A DNA stretch of 64,000 nt from Caloramator australicus RC3 (GTDB taxonomy: Bacteria; Bacillota; Clostridia; Clostridiales; Caloramatoraceae): assembly GCF_000297115.1 (NCBI RefSeq), contig NZ_CAKP01000082.1, positions 62,001 through 126,000 of the forward strand, in the 5' to 3' direction. The position numbers and the translations under genes were made by a program. Shown in pieces: positions 1 through 7,038 of this stretch; within the stretch, counting starts at the first letter, position 1; each line of letters starts with the position of its first letter. Below the pieces are notes generated by a model. The model was not told where the DNA came from, ran no database searches, and saw nothing but the letters and a program-made list of their open reading frames with translations.

Positions 1-477
1 ACTGATATAACTTATATTTATACACTTAAAGACGGATGGTGCTATCTTGCTTCAGTTTTGGATTTTCATACAAAGAAAATTATTGGCTATGCTTTTTCAA
101 AGACTATGGATACAGAACTAGCTATAAAGGCTGTAGAAAATGCCTACATAACTCAAAAACCAAAGAATACTGTTATACTCCACAGTGATTTGGGCTCCCA
201 ATATACAAGCTCTAAATTTGATGATTATCTTAATGAACATAATATAGTTCATTCCTTTAGCGGCAAGGGATGTCCCTATGACAATGCTTGTATAGAATCC
301 TTTCATGCTACACTAAAAAAGGAAGAAGTAAACTTAGCTACATACTATGACTTTGATGCTGCAAGGCTAGCTATATTTGAATATATAGAATCCTGGTACA
401 ACAGAAAAAGGCCTCATAGCAGTATCGGTTATATGACTCCTCAACAGCTTGAAGATGCTTTAAGAAAAACTGCATAA
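1..477 (+). CDS. IS3-family transposase (OrfB), C-terminal part
   Basis: This is the 3' end of a DDE integrase-type transposase; the frame is open from the first base of the window, so the 5' part lies outside. The first catalytic Asp is in TDITYI at the window edge, the second in HSDLGSQY and the Glu in ACIESFHATLKKE. There are 35 residues between the second Asp and the Glu, the D(35)E spacing of the IS3 family. The C-terminus RKRPHSSIGYMTP is also typical. An internal TTG near position 58 could be read as a start, but homology clearly continues upstream of it. The gene ends just before the element's terminal sequence, and the element interrupts a drug-efflux gene. I am confident of the family but not of the subgroup. 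Confidence 0.93.
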   Translation, partial: TDITYIYTLKDGWCYLASVLDFHTKKIIGYAFSKTMDTELAIKAVENAYITQKPKNTVILHSDLGSQYTSSKFDDYLNEHNIVHSFSGKGCPYDNACIESFHATLKKEEVNLATYYDFDAARLAIFEYIESWYNRKRPHSSIGYMTPQQLEDALRKTA

Positions 478-492
478 AAATTTGAGCTTTTG

Positions 493-516
493 TGTCTACT
501 ATATTGACATAAATCC
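493..516. mobile_element. Right terminal sequence of the IS3-family element
   Basis: The segment begins TGTCTACTATATTGACATA, which resembles IS3-type ends, and lies 15 bases after the transposase stop. The sequence immediately beyond it reads as host coding DNA (an SMR protein C-terminus), so the element boundary falls at about 516-518. The left end is outside the window, so neither the inverted repeat nor a target duplication can be verified. Confidence 0.6.
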
Positions 517-518
517 AA

Positions 519-641
519 ACTATTGGTAGTGTAGTCTTAGGTATTATTTTATTTAAAGAACCGATTAATTTGATGCGTCTGATTTGTATTGTATTTATAG
601 TTGTTGGAATCGTTGGTCTAAAAATAATATCGTTAGACTAA
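519..641 (+). pseudogene. Small multidrug resistance (SMR/EmrE-like) C-terminal remnant, cut by IS3
   Basis: Directly after the IS end the frame reads TIGSVVLGIILFKEPINLM and continues through RLICIVFIVVGIVGLKI to a TAA at 639-641. This is the last transmembrane region of SMR-family proton/drug antiporters: the G-x-[VA]-x-LG-I-x-x-[FL]-KE motif followed by a final hydrophobic helix ending V-G-[IV]-x-G-L-K. There is no start codon, because the first part of the gene would lie on the far side of the IS element outside the window. I infer inactivation by insertion; an excision or a second copy elsewhere cannot be judged. Confidence 0.8.
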
Positions 642-749
642 TAATCTCATATAGTTTAGAAAGAATAAAAAATAAGTATTACTTTACCGAAAATAAGTGT
701 TAAGCGTAAAATATGTAGCTATCTTATTTTAATATGAGGAGGAATTAAA

Positions 750-1457
750 ATGAAAAAGTTCGTTATTGAAGATGATTTTTGGAGTTTATTTCCTTATGCA
801 AAGATAGGAATCATTATCTGCAATGGTATAGATAACTCCATAAAGAATGAAGAGAAATACAAAGAAATGCTTTTAGAGGCAGAAAAGGAAGCCTTAAAAT
901 ATCTACAGAATGAAGAATTTAGCAGTAACGAAGTAATAAAAGTTTGGAGAGAGGCATTTCAAAAGTTTAAAACAAAAAAGGGTGCAAGGTCATCTATTGA
1001 GGCGTTATTAAAGAGAGTGCATAACGGGAACCATTTAAGGACTATTAATCCGCTAGTTGACATTTATAACTGTATATCATTAAGATATGCATTACCATGT
1101 GGTGGTGAGGATATTGATACATTTGTTGGTGATATTAGATTGACTAAGGCTGTTGGTAATGAAAATTTTATTACATTAGGAACGGATAAAAGTGAACCTC
1201 CATATGAAGGTGAGATAGTATATAAAGATGATGTAGGAGCAATTTGCAGGTGTTGGAATTGGCGGGAATCAGTAAGAACAATGATCACTGAAAATACAAA
1301 GAATGCTTTTTTGTGCATCGAATTAATTGATGAAAAAAGAACAGAAGCGTTTGAGAATGCTTTGAAAGATTTGGCAAAAACAGTACAGGATAATCTAGGC
1401 GGAACATGTAAGATTTCAATTCTTGATATTAACAATAAAGAAATATTAATAAAGTAA
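750..1457 (+). CDS. B3/B4 tRNA-binding domain protein
   Basis: This 235-residue protein resembles stand-alone B3/B4 domain proteins, related to the editing domain of the phenylalanyl-tRNA synthetase beta chain. Recognisable parts are KTKKGARSSIEALLKRV near residues 75-92, the NPLVDIYNCISLRYALP core (about 98-115) and a C-terminal CRCWNWRES segment. The ATG at 750 has AGGAGG at 737-742. Such proteins are presumed to act on amino acids or mischarged tRNA, but the precise substrate is unknown. The following radical SAM gene starts 18 bases downstream with its own strong ribosome site, so the pair is probably co-transcribed. There is no membrane segment or signal peptide, so it should be cytosolic. 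Confidence 0.8.
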   Translation: MKKFVIEDDFWSLFPYAKIGIIICNGIDNSIKNEEKYKEMLLEAEKEALKYLQNEEFSSNEVIKVWREAFQKFKTKKGARSSIEALLKRVHNGNHLRTINPLVDIYNCISLRYALPCGGEDIDTFVGDIRLTKAVGNENFITLGTDKSEPPYEGEIVYKDDVGAICRCWNWRESVRTMITENTKNAFLCIELIDEKRTEAFENALKDLAKTVQDNLGGTCKISILDINNKEILIK

Positions 1458-1475
1458 TTTAAGGAGGATAAGGTG

Positions 1476-2168
1476 ATGGGGGTTTTCAGTTATAAAGATA
1501 TTTATATTGAAGATAGAAGGAGGGTACTGGAGGTAAATATACTTCCTGAAAAGTATTGTAACTTTGACTGTATATTTTGTCCTATAGGAAGGTCGCAAAA
1601 TAAGGTGGATACCCAAAAGTCATTTGATGAAATGGAAAATTCATTAAAAGAACTGGAAATCATTATTGAAAATACAAAAGCAGAATTAGTCTTTATTAAC
1701 TCAAAAGGAGAAGCCTTAATCAATGATAAAATTGGCGATATTATTGATCTAATTAAAGATAAAGGTTTACCTGTAAGACTGCTTTCTAATGGATATTTAC
1801 TGGGTAGAGATGAATATATGAAAATTGCTGATAAATGTGATGAGGTTATTGGAGAGATAAAAGTAATAAAAGAAGAGGATTTTCAAAAAATCCAAAGACC
1901 GATTGAAGGGTATACGTTAGAAGAATATATTTCAAACATGGTTTCCTTTAATAAACAATACAATGGTAAATTTATATTAGAAATAACTATAATTAAAGGT
2001 TATAACGATGATGAAGAATCAATTCAGATGATAAAAAATACTATTAAAAAAATATCTCCTGACAAGATAATTGTCACAAGAATAGAAGATGAAAAATTTA
2101 AGAAAAAACTTGGTATAGCTGATGAAAGATTTAAAGAAATTTCAAATACATTGCTAAATAATTGGTAA
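1476..2168 (+). CDS. Radical SAM protein
   Basis: An N-terminal cysteine triad, C-NFD-C-IF-C (residues about 27-34), fits the CxxxCxxC signature that binds a 4Fe-4S cluster and S-adenosylmethionine. INSKGEALI and the downstream LLSNGYLL stretch fit the beta strands of the radical SAM half-barrel. The protein is short (230 residues) with no obvious extra cluster or SPASM domain. An upstream in-frame GTG (1473) lies only 5 bases after AGGAGG (1462-1467), so I prefer the ATG at 1476, about 8 bases away. The substrate cannot be deduced. It follows the B3/B4 gene closely and ends before a strong terminator, so the two form a likely two-gene transcript. Confidence 0.85.
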   Translation: MGVFSYKDIYIEDRRRVLEVNILPEKYCNFDCIFCPIGRSQNKVDTQKSFDEMENSLKELEIIIENTKAELVFINSKGEALINDKIGDIIDLIKDKGLPVRLLSNGYLLGRDEYMKIADKCDEVIGEIKVIKEEDFQKIQRPIEGYTLEEYISNMVSFNKQYNGKFILEITIIKGYNDDEESIQMIKNTIKKISPDKIIVTRIEDEKFKKKLGIADERFKEISNTLLNNW

Positions 2169-2197
2169 TGCCAATAATAATCTTATATTGATAACTT

Positions 2198-2226
2198 AAC
2201 AGGGAATTTTGGACCCTGTTTTTTTC
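2198..2226 (+). terminator. Intrinsic terminator after the radical SAM gene
   Basis: A stem AACAGGG/CCCTGTT (2198-2204 with 2214-2220) is followed by an uninterrupted T run, and lies 30 bases after the stop codon. Confidence 0.85.
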
Positions 2227-2240
2227 TTGCTTAAAAATAA

Positions 2241-2489
2241 GGTTCTATGTCAATAGTTGGGGTGGGCAAATTATTCAGATGCCCGCCCTTGTAAATTTCC
2301 AAGGAGTTTTTATGTAATTGAGATTAAGTTAAGCAAAAGCTTTAAAAATGGGCATGACAAAAAGGCCAATCAAAATATTTTGTGGGTTAATTATATTTTA
2401 GCAAAGCTGGCATCTGAATAAAGTGCTTTTTTGTATTTAAAGAAAAAATGTTGAGGTTTATTTACCACCCCAACATTTATTATAGAACC
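2241..2489. mobile_element. 249-bp MITE-like element with 25-bp inverted ends
   Basis: The left end 2241-2265 and the right end 2465-2489 are inverted repeats. Both begin GGTTCTAT when read inward and both finish TTGGGGTGG, with mismatches only in the middle 8 positions. The interior has no substantial open frame. The end motif resembles those I associate with ISL3-type insertion sequences, but no transposase is present, so a deletion derivative or MITE is inferred. The 8 bases flanking each side do not match, so no target duplication is visible. A related half-copy lies at 57616-57770. Confidence 0.65.
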
Positions 2490-2529
2490 ATTTTTATAAA
2501 AGAATTTATCACAATTTACTGCAAGAAGA

Positions 2530-2551
2530 CTCCCACCTCTTTAGGTGGGAG
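2530..2551 (+). mobile_element. IS200/IS605-type end hairpin (remnant)
   Basis: A perfect 9-bp stem CTCCCACCT/AGGTGGGAG has a 4-base loop. Hairpins of this kind mark the ends of IS200/IS605-group elements and the guide-RNA region of TnpB loci. It lies about 80 bases upstream of a TnpB-derived frame, so it probably belongs to the same decayed element. Confidence 0.5.
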
Positions 2552-2629
2552 ATGAATTGTATATACTAACTTGGAAAATTGAAAATATAGTATATAATAA
2601 GAAGTATATACTAAACGAAAGGGGGTGCA

Positions 2630-3082
2630 ATGATGGAAGTAACAAGAGTAATAGTAATCCAGCTTAAACCTACAAAGGAACAAAAAATAATATTAAGGCA
2701 TCTAACATATTCTGCCTCTAAACTTTGGAATGTAGCAAACTACAATATAAAGCAGGGGAACATAAAACCTAAGGAATTAAAACCTACCCTCAAGGAAAAC
2801 TTTTGGTATAAAAATTTACATTCACAATATTATTACACAAAAATTGCTGACTTAAAGGTGGATATGTTAGGGCTTGCAACCAAGGATGCAATGCAAAGAG
2901 CAGAACAAATTGCCAAAAATACAGGGATTAAAATAGGCAAGTTAAAATCAGCGAAAATGGGTGTTTTTCAAATTACAGCACCTTATTCTACGGAAGTATC
3001 GGATTATGGAATATTCGATACTATGTCAATAAATAAAGAGATAACAGCCGTAGTAAATTGTGAATTTGAGATAAAGGATTAA
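2630..3082 (+). pseudogene. Chimeric ORF: TnpB N-terminus fused to SIMPL-domain C-terminus
   Basis: Residues 1-66 match the N-terminus of TnpB/OrfB of IS605-group elements: IQLKPTKEQKIILRHL, ASKLWNVANYN and ENFWYKNLHSQ. From about residue 67 the sequence becomes the C-terminal part of a SIMPL (DUF541) envelope protein: YYYTKIADLKVDMLG, DAMQRAEQIAKNTG, then SAKMGVFQITAPYSTEVSDY. The junction is near 2826-2830 and the frame is maintained. Both partners are truncated: TnpB lacks its RuvC and zinc parts, and the SIMPL protein lacks its signal peptide and first half. The simplest reading is insertion of the element into a SIMPL gene followed by an internal deletion. The fused frame still has a good ribosome site (AAAGGGGG near 2619-2626) and may be translated, but function is unlikely. 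Confidence 0.75.
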
Positions 3083-3083
3083 A

Positions 3084-3120
3084 AAAGTAGGCACTTTGTT
3101 TAAAGTATAGTGCCTACTTT
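3084..3120. terminator. Bidirectional terminator between the chimera and pdaA
   Basis: A perfect 12-bp stem (3084-3095 with 3109-3120), AAAGTAGGCACT and its complement, is flanked by A and T runs, so it can serve both strands. It overlaps the stop codon of the minus-strand deacetylase gene. Confidence 0.85.
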
Positions 3121-4046
3121 AATTCGGTTAATGGTTTAAACTCATATCCTAATTCGTGAAGTTTATCTATTATGGTTTCCAAAGCCTCGGTATTGCTTTT
3201 AGATACAGCATGAAGGAGCATTATTTCTCCATTGTGATATCTATTCATGACCCTTTCAATTGTTACTTCTACAGGCGGCTGCTCATTAACAAGCCAATCT
3301 TTGTGGGCAAAGCTCCAAAATACAGTTTTATATCCTAATTTTTGAGTATAATAGAGGGATCTTTCGCTAAATTTACCCATAGGTGGCCTGAAGAATTTTG
3401 GCATTTCTTGCCCAGTAACCTCTTTAAAGGCTAATTCAGTATCTTCAAATTCCTTTTTAAATTTATTAAAATCTGTAGCCTTAGAAGGCATAGATGGGTG
3501 GGTAGAACTATGGTTACCGACAATGTGACCTTCTTCAACCATTCGTTTAATAAGTTCTTTGTTTTGGTTAATATACGGTCTTGTTACAAAAAATGCAGCC
3601 TTTACGTTTTTCTTTTTTAGGATTTCTAAAATTTGAGATGTATAGCCATTTTCATAACCTTCATCAAAGGTAAGGTAAATTTCTTTTTTGGTTGTATCTC
3701 CTAGATAATAGGCATCATATTTTTTAAACATTTCTTGCATTGCCTTTGGAATTTCAGGGGGCATATGGTTTCTGCTGGGTGAAAGTCCAAAATCGTATTC
3801 TTTATTGTCGATCATCTCATTATCAGTTTTCTTTACTGTTTCTAAATCTTTTACGTCTTCAGGTGAGATCTCATTGATAACTTTATTTGTTTCATTTTCT
3901 GTTATGTGTTTTGTTCCCCCTTTAATATCTTTATTTTGCTCATTTAAACTTGGGGGTTTTGGTGAATCTTTTGCCATATCTAAAGGTTTACTTTTACAAG
4001 ATGTTAACATAAATAATGCAATTATAAGTGAAAGAAATCTTTTCAT
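3114..4046 (-). CDS. pdaA: Polysaccharide deacetylase, PdaA-like lipoprotein
   Basis: This 310-residue protein has a lipoprotein signal (MKRFLSLIIALFMLTSC, lipobox LTSC), a charged low-complexity linker to about residue 100, and a NodB-type carbohydrate esterase family 4 domain. TFDEGYENGYT carries the family's catalytic and metal Asp; GNHSSTHPSM carries the metal His pair; FFRPPMGKFS and MLLHAVS are the later motifs. The TFDEGYE form matches PdaA-type enzymes, which de-N-acetylate muramic acid in spore cortex peptidoglycan; a role in sporulation is inferred from the family. The ATG is preceded by AAAGGAGAAG on the minus strand. The paralogue identity could be another membrane-anchored peptidoglycan deacetylase. 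Confidence 0.85.
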   Translation of the reverse strand: MKRFLSLIIALFMLTSCKSKPLDMAKDSPKPPSLNEQNKDIKGGTKHITENETNKVINEISPEDVKDLETVKKTDNEMIDNKEYDFGLSPSRNHMPPEIPKAMQEMFKKYDAYYLGDTTKKEIYLTFDEGYENGYTSQILEILKKKNVKAAFFVTRPYINQNKELIKRMVEEGHIVGNHSSTHPSMPSKATDFNKFKKEFEDTELAFKEVTGQEMPKFFRPPMGKFSERSLYYTQKLGYKTVFWSFAHKDWLVNEQPPVEVTIERVMNRYHNGEIMLLHAVSKSNTEALETIIDKLHELGYEFKPLTELK

Positions 4047-4142
4047 CGGTCTTCTCCTTTCTTTTGTCTTTAAACTTATTTTGCATCAAAAGGCATATAA
4101 TTATCAACAGGATAAAAATAGAAATTTTATTGATTTAATAAA

Positions 4143-4173
4143 AAACTCCACCATTTGCCTGGTGGAGTTTTTT
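4143..4173 (-). terminator. Terminator after the two small membrane-protein genes
   Basis: The stem ACTCCACC/GGTGGAGT (4145-4152 with 4161-4168) is flanked by A and T runs on both sides, and directly follows the TAA at 4173-4175 of the minus-strand small gene. Confidence 0.8.
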
Positions 4174-4289
4174 TATCTTGCACCTGTTCTTTCTCTATTT
4201 CTAAATAAAGTTCCAATGTAAATTGTCAAAGGAATAGCTATAACATGGAGTATAATCCAATAAGTCCATCCCATCCTTGGTGTATACAT
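4173..4289 (-). CDS. Small membrane protein B, 38 aa (tandem paralogue)
   Basis: The protein is 38 residues: an N-terminal MYTPRMGWTYW, one hydrophobic helix (IILHVIAIPLTIYIGTLF) and a basic tail RNRERTGAR. It shares the pattern G-W-x-x-W-x-[IL]-x-H-[IV]-I-A-I-P-L-x-x-Y-I-G-x-x-x-R-x-R-E-R with the adjacent gene, so the two are paralogues. Its ribosome site GGAGGTAT overlaps the last codons of the upstream small gene, implying translational coupling. A terminator follows at once. I do not know the family's function; the positively charged end would lie in the cytoplasm. Confidence 0.75.
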   Translation of the reverse strand: MYTPRMGWTYWIILHVIAIPLTIYIGTLFRNRERTGAR

Positions 4290-4291
4290 AT

Positions 4292-4414
4292 TTATACCTC
4301 CTTATTTCTTTCTCTTCTTATCATTGAACTTCCTATATAAAGGAGTAGAGGAATAGCGATAATATGAATTAAAAGCCACCAACCCCAACCAATTGTTGGT
4401 GTAATGTTTGTCAT
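4292..4414 (-). CDS. Small membrane protein A, 40 aa (tandem paralogue)
   Basis: The protein is 40 residues: MTNITPTIGWGWW, one helix (LLIHIIAIPLLLYIGSSM) and a basic tail IRRERNKEV. The ATG is preceded by GGAGGTGTAAAT on the minus strand. The stop TAA lies inside the ribosome site region of the next small gene. Similarity to that gene (HxIAIPLxxYIG core, two tryptophans near the membrane face, R-x-R-E-R tail) supports both being real genes despite their size. The function is not known; small membrane stress or regulatory proteins are one possibility. Confidence 0.75.
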   Translation of the reverse strand: MTNITPTIGWGWWLLIHIIAIPLLLYIGSSMIRRERNKEV

Positions 4415-4546
4415 ATTTACACCTCCAAATATTATATTTCTCTTACTTATTTTTAACTAATTTTATAATAATATTCGTTGTTAAATAAACTTTCTTAAAA
4501 TTAGCTGCTTTTTAAAATTATTTTTATAAAATAGGGAAAAATATAC

Positions 4547-4597
4547 TTGTAAACTACAAACAAAAGATGTATAATATTAATAGATAATAATTATTAA
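4547..4597 (+). promoter_or_regulatory. ahpC promoter with PerR-box-like palindrome
   Basis: TTGTAA (4547-4552), a 17-base spacer and TATAAT (4570-4575) form a good sigma-A promoter. Just downstream is the perfect palindrome TAATAATTATTA (4585-4596), similar in composition and place to peroxide-regulator (PerR) operators of low-GC Gram-positives. The promoter call is firm. The PerR call is tentative because AT-rich DNA produces such palindromes easily. Confidence 0.6.
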
Positions 4598-4625
4598 TTA
4601 ATATAAATTTTAAGGAGGTAACACT

Positions 4626-5147
4626 ATGGAAAGACTAGTTGGTAAAAAAGCACCAATTTTTGAAATGAAGGCGGTTAGTGGCGACGGACAGGAATTTATA
4701 AAGGTTAAACTTGATGACTATAAAGGAAAGTGGCTTGTTATGTTCTTCTATCCACTTGATTTTACATTTGTTTGTCCAACAGAAATTACAGGTTACAGCA
4801 AGAGGGTAGATGAATTTAAAAAATTAAATGCAGAGCTTCTTGCAGTAAGCACTGACAGTGAATATTCACATCAAGCTTGGATTAAGGGTAACCTTGGAAA
4901 GATCAATTTCCCACTTGCTTCTGACTTTACAAAGACAGTTTCAAGAGACTTTGGTGTGCTTGTAGAAGAAGATGGGGTTGCTTTAAGAGGATTGTTTATA
5001 ATAGATCCCGAAGGAAATGTTAGATATTCTGTTATCCATGATTTAAACATTGGTAGAAGCGTTGATGAAACATTGAGAGTTCTTGCTGCCCTTCAAACTG
5101 GAGGACTTTGTCCAATAGATTGGCATCCAGGTGAAGAAACTCTATAA
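4626..5147 (+). CDS. ahpC: 2-Cys peroxiredoxin (AhpC/Prx type)
   Basis: This 173-residue thioredoxin-fold peroxidase reduces hydrogen peroxide and organic peroxides. The peroxidatic cysteine is in [10 protein letters not shown] (about residue 52) and the resolving cysteine in [11 protein letters not shown] near the C-terminus, making a typical 2-Cys enzyme with full family length. [13 protein letters not shown] is the usual late strand. No AhpF-type reductase is adjacent, so the electron donor must be encoded elsewhere. The gene is monocistronic: it has its own promoter and a strong terminator follows. The ribosome site TAAGGAGGT precedes the ATG. Cytosolic oxidative-stress defence in an anaerobe is the expected role. 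Confidence 0.95.
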   Translation: MERLVGKKAPIFEMKAVSGDGQEFIKVKLDDYKGKWLVMFFYPLDFTFVCPTEITGYSKRVDEFKKLNAELLAVSTDSEYSHQAWIKGNLGKINFPLASDFTKTVSRDFGVLVEEDGVALRGLFIIDPEGNVRYSVIHDLNIGRSVDETLRVLAALQTGGLCPIDWHPGEETL

Positions 5148-5194
5148 AAGTATTGACTTTAAGTTTATGGTGTGATAAATTAAATTTAGAAAAG

Positions 5195-5228
5195 CCCACG
5201 AAGGGTTTAACCTTCGTGGGTTTATTGT
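5195..5228 (+). terminator. Intrinsic terminator after ahpC
   Basis: A 10-bp stem CCCACGAAGG/CCTTCGTGGG (5195-5204 with 5211-5220) is followed by TTTATTGTTTT. Confidence 0.85.
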
Positions 5229-5245
5229 TTTAAGGAGGGGTTTTT

Positions 5246-6250
5246 ATGCACATGTCAGATGCTTTAATTTCACCATTGGTTGGAGGTAGTATGATAATTT
5301 TAACATCAGCCGCAACTAACTATTCAATAAATAAAATAAAATATGAATATGATGATAAAAAGATCCCTCTTATGGGAGTTATGGGTGCCTTTGTATTTGC
5401 TGCGCAGATGATTAATTTTACAATTCCAGGGACAGGCTCCTCTGGACATTTAGGTGGAGGACTGCTATTATCAATATTCTTAGGTCCCTATGCAGGATTT
5501 ATAACTATGGCAACAATACTTTTAATTCAAGCACTATTGTTTGCTGATGGGGGCCTTTTAGCATACGGTTGCAATGTATTAAATTTAGGATTTTATTCAG
5601 CATTTATAGCTTATCCTTTTATTTATAAAAAGATAATTTCAAAGGGATATTCCAAAAAGAACATATTTACAGCATCAATACTATCTGCTATTGTAAGTTT
5701 ACAGCTTGGAGCCTTTAGTGTAGTTCTTCAAACGGTGTTGTCAGGAAAAACAGAACTTCCATTTACAACTTTCCTCTTGCTTATGCAGCCTATACATCTT
5801 GCGATTGGAATAGTAGAAGGAATAATAACAGCCTTTGTTGTAAGCTATGTTTATAAAGTTCAACCTGAAATTCTAGAGGATAAGGAAAAAGAACATAATG
5901 AAAAGTTAAATTATAAAAAGATTTTAGTTTCCTTTATTTTAATAACTGCTTTAACAGGTGGAATTTTATCCTGGTATGCATCTAGTTATCCAGATGGTTT
6001 AGAATGGTCTATATTAAAAACAACAGGCAGTGAAGAACTAGAAGCAAAAGGGGCTTTTCATCAGTATTTTGGAAAACTTCAAGAAAAAGTTTCAATAATG
6101 CCAGATTATAATTTTAAAAATGCTAAAGAAAATTCCGATGGGAAAATTGGAACAAGCACATCGGGAATTTTAGGAAGCTCAGCAACATTAGGAGTAATTT
6201 TATTAATAGGTTACGCAATAAAGCGTTTTAAAAAGACTAATAATGTATAA
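5246..6250 (+). CDS. cbiM: Cobalt/nickel ECF transporter, CbiM with C-terminal CbiN-like part
   Basis: This is the substrate-specific membrane component of an ECF metal transporter. The N-terminus MHMSDALISP carries the conserved His-2 that is part of the metal site after Met removal. Several hydrophobic helices follow (about residues 7-30, 45-110, 120-200), with the CbiM motifs GHLGGGLLLSIFLGPYAG and ADGGLLAYGCNVLNLG. From about residue 225 to the end a helix, an extracytoplasmic stretch containing YPDGLEWS and a last helix resemble CbiN, so this looks like a fused CbiMN. Its partners CbiQ and CbiO follow immediately. Cobalt versus nickel cannot be decided. No cobalamin riboswitch was seen upstream. 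Confidence 0.9.
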   Translation: MHMSDALISPLVGGSMIILTSAATNYSINKIKYEYDDKKIPLMGVMGAFVFAAQMINFTIPGTGSSGHLGGGLLLSIFLGPYAGFITMATILLIQALLFADGGLLAYGCNVLNLGFYSAFIAYPFIYKKIISKGYSKKNIFTASILSAIVSLQLGAFSVVLQTVLSGKTELPFTTFLLLMQPIHLAIGIVEGIITAFVVSYVYKVQPEILEDKEKEHNEKLNYKKILVSFILITALTGGILSWYASSYPDGLEWSILKTTGSEELEAKGAFHQYFGKLQEKVSIMPDYNFKNAKENSDGKIGTSTSGILGSSATLGVILLIGYAIKRFKKTNNV

Positions 6251-6261
6251 TCGGTGATAGT

Positions 6262-7038
6262 ATGTCTAAATTAAATTATTCATTAAGACAAATTAGATTT
6301 TTAGATGAATGTTCAGAGGGGAAAAGCTTAATCCACAGGATAAACCCTATAGTAAAGATTTTGGTAACTTTAATATATATAATATGCGTTGTGTCTTTAG
6401 AAGGCTATGAAGTTAATAGGCTAATTCCCTTCTTTTTATATCCTGTTATTATTATTTCTCTATCTGACATCCCTATTGCACCTTTATTGAAAAGAACAGT
6501 GATATCATTACCTTTTATATTAGGGATAGGCTTTTTAAATCTTTTAATAGAAAGGAATTTACACGGATTATTAATTTTTTTAAGTTTATTGATAAAATCC
6601 ATTTTAACAGTTTTATCTTCCCTTCTTTTGATTGCAACGACTGGAATGGACAACATAGCAAAGGGGCTTTTAGCTTTAAAAGTTCCTAAAATATTTGTTT
6701 TACAGCTTATGATGACATATAAATATATTTTGATTTTTACGGAGGAATTAATTACATCAGTTAATGCCTATGAGCTAAGGTCAAGTGAAGGGGGCATATC
6801 TTTAAAGTTTGCAGGAAATATATTAGGAAGATTTTTTCTAAGGGTTTACGATAGAGCAAAGAATATTTATAATTCAATGATCCTAAGGGGATTCAACGGA
6901 GAGTTTAATATAGGTAAAAAAATAAGCTTTGCTAATAAGGATATTATATTTTTAATACTTTGGATTATTTATTTTGTTCTTATAATGTTTTTTGATGTTG
7001 TTAAATTCTTTGAGCTAATTTTAGGAGTGGTAACATGA
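6262..7038 (+). CDS. cbiQ: ECF transporter transmembrane component CbiQ
   Basis: This 258-residue T-component links the metal-binding subunit to the ATPase. It has several hydrophobic helices and the two coupling-helix signatures seen in EcfT proteins, here ELRSSEGGISL (about residue 173) and SMILRGFNGEF (about 209), each with the A-x-[RE]-x-R-G type pattern. It starts 11 bases after cbiM and overlaps cbiO by 4 bases, so the three genes form one translationally coupled operon. The protein acts in the cytoplasmic membrane. Confidence 0.9.
   Translation: MSKLNYSLRQIRFLDECSEGKSLIHRINPIVKILVTLIYIICVVSLEGYEVNRLIPFFLYPVIIISLSDIPIAPLLKRTVISLPFILGIGFLNLLIERNLHGLLIFLSLLIKSILTVLSSLLLIATTGMDNIAKGLLALKVPKIFVLQLMMTYKYILIFTEELITSVNAYELRSSEGGISLKFAGNILGRFFLRVYDRAKNIYNSMILRGFNGEFNIGKKISFANKDIIFLILWIIYFVLIMFFDVVKFFELILGVVT

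Noticed and set aside
2233-2497. Possible 8-bp target duplication around the 249-bp element
   Set aside because: AAAAATAA on the left and ATTTTTAT on the right do not match directly, so no duplication is claimed.
5148-5245. Cobalamin or nickel-responsive riboswitch before cbiM
   Set aside because: The gap holds only the ahpC terminator and a ribosome site; it is too short for a known aptamer.
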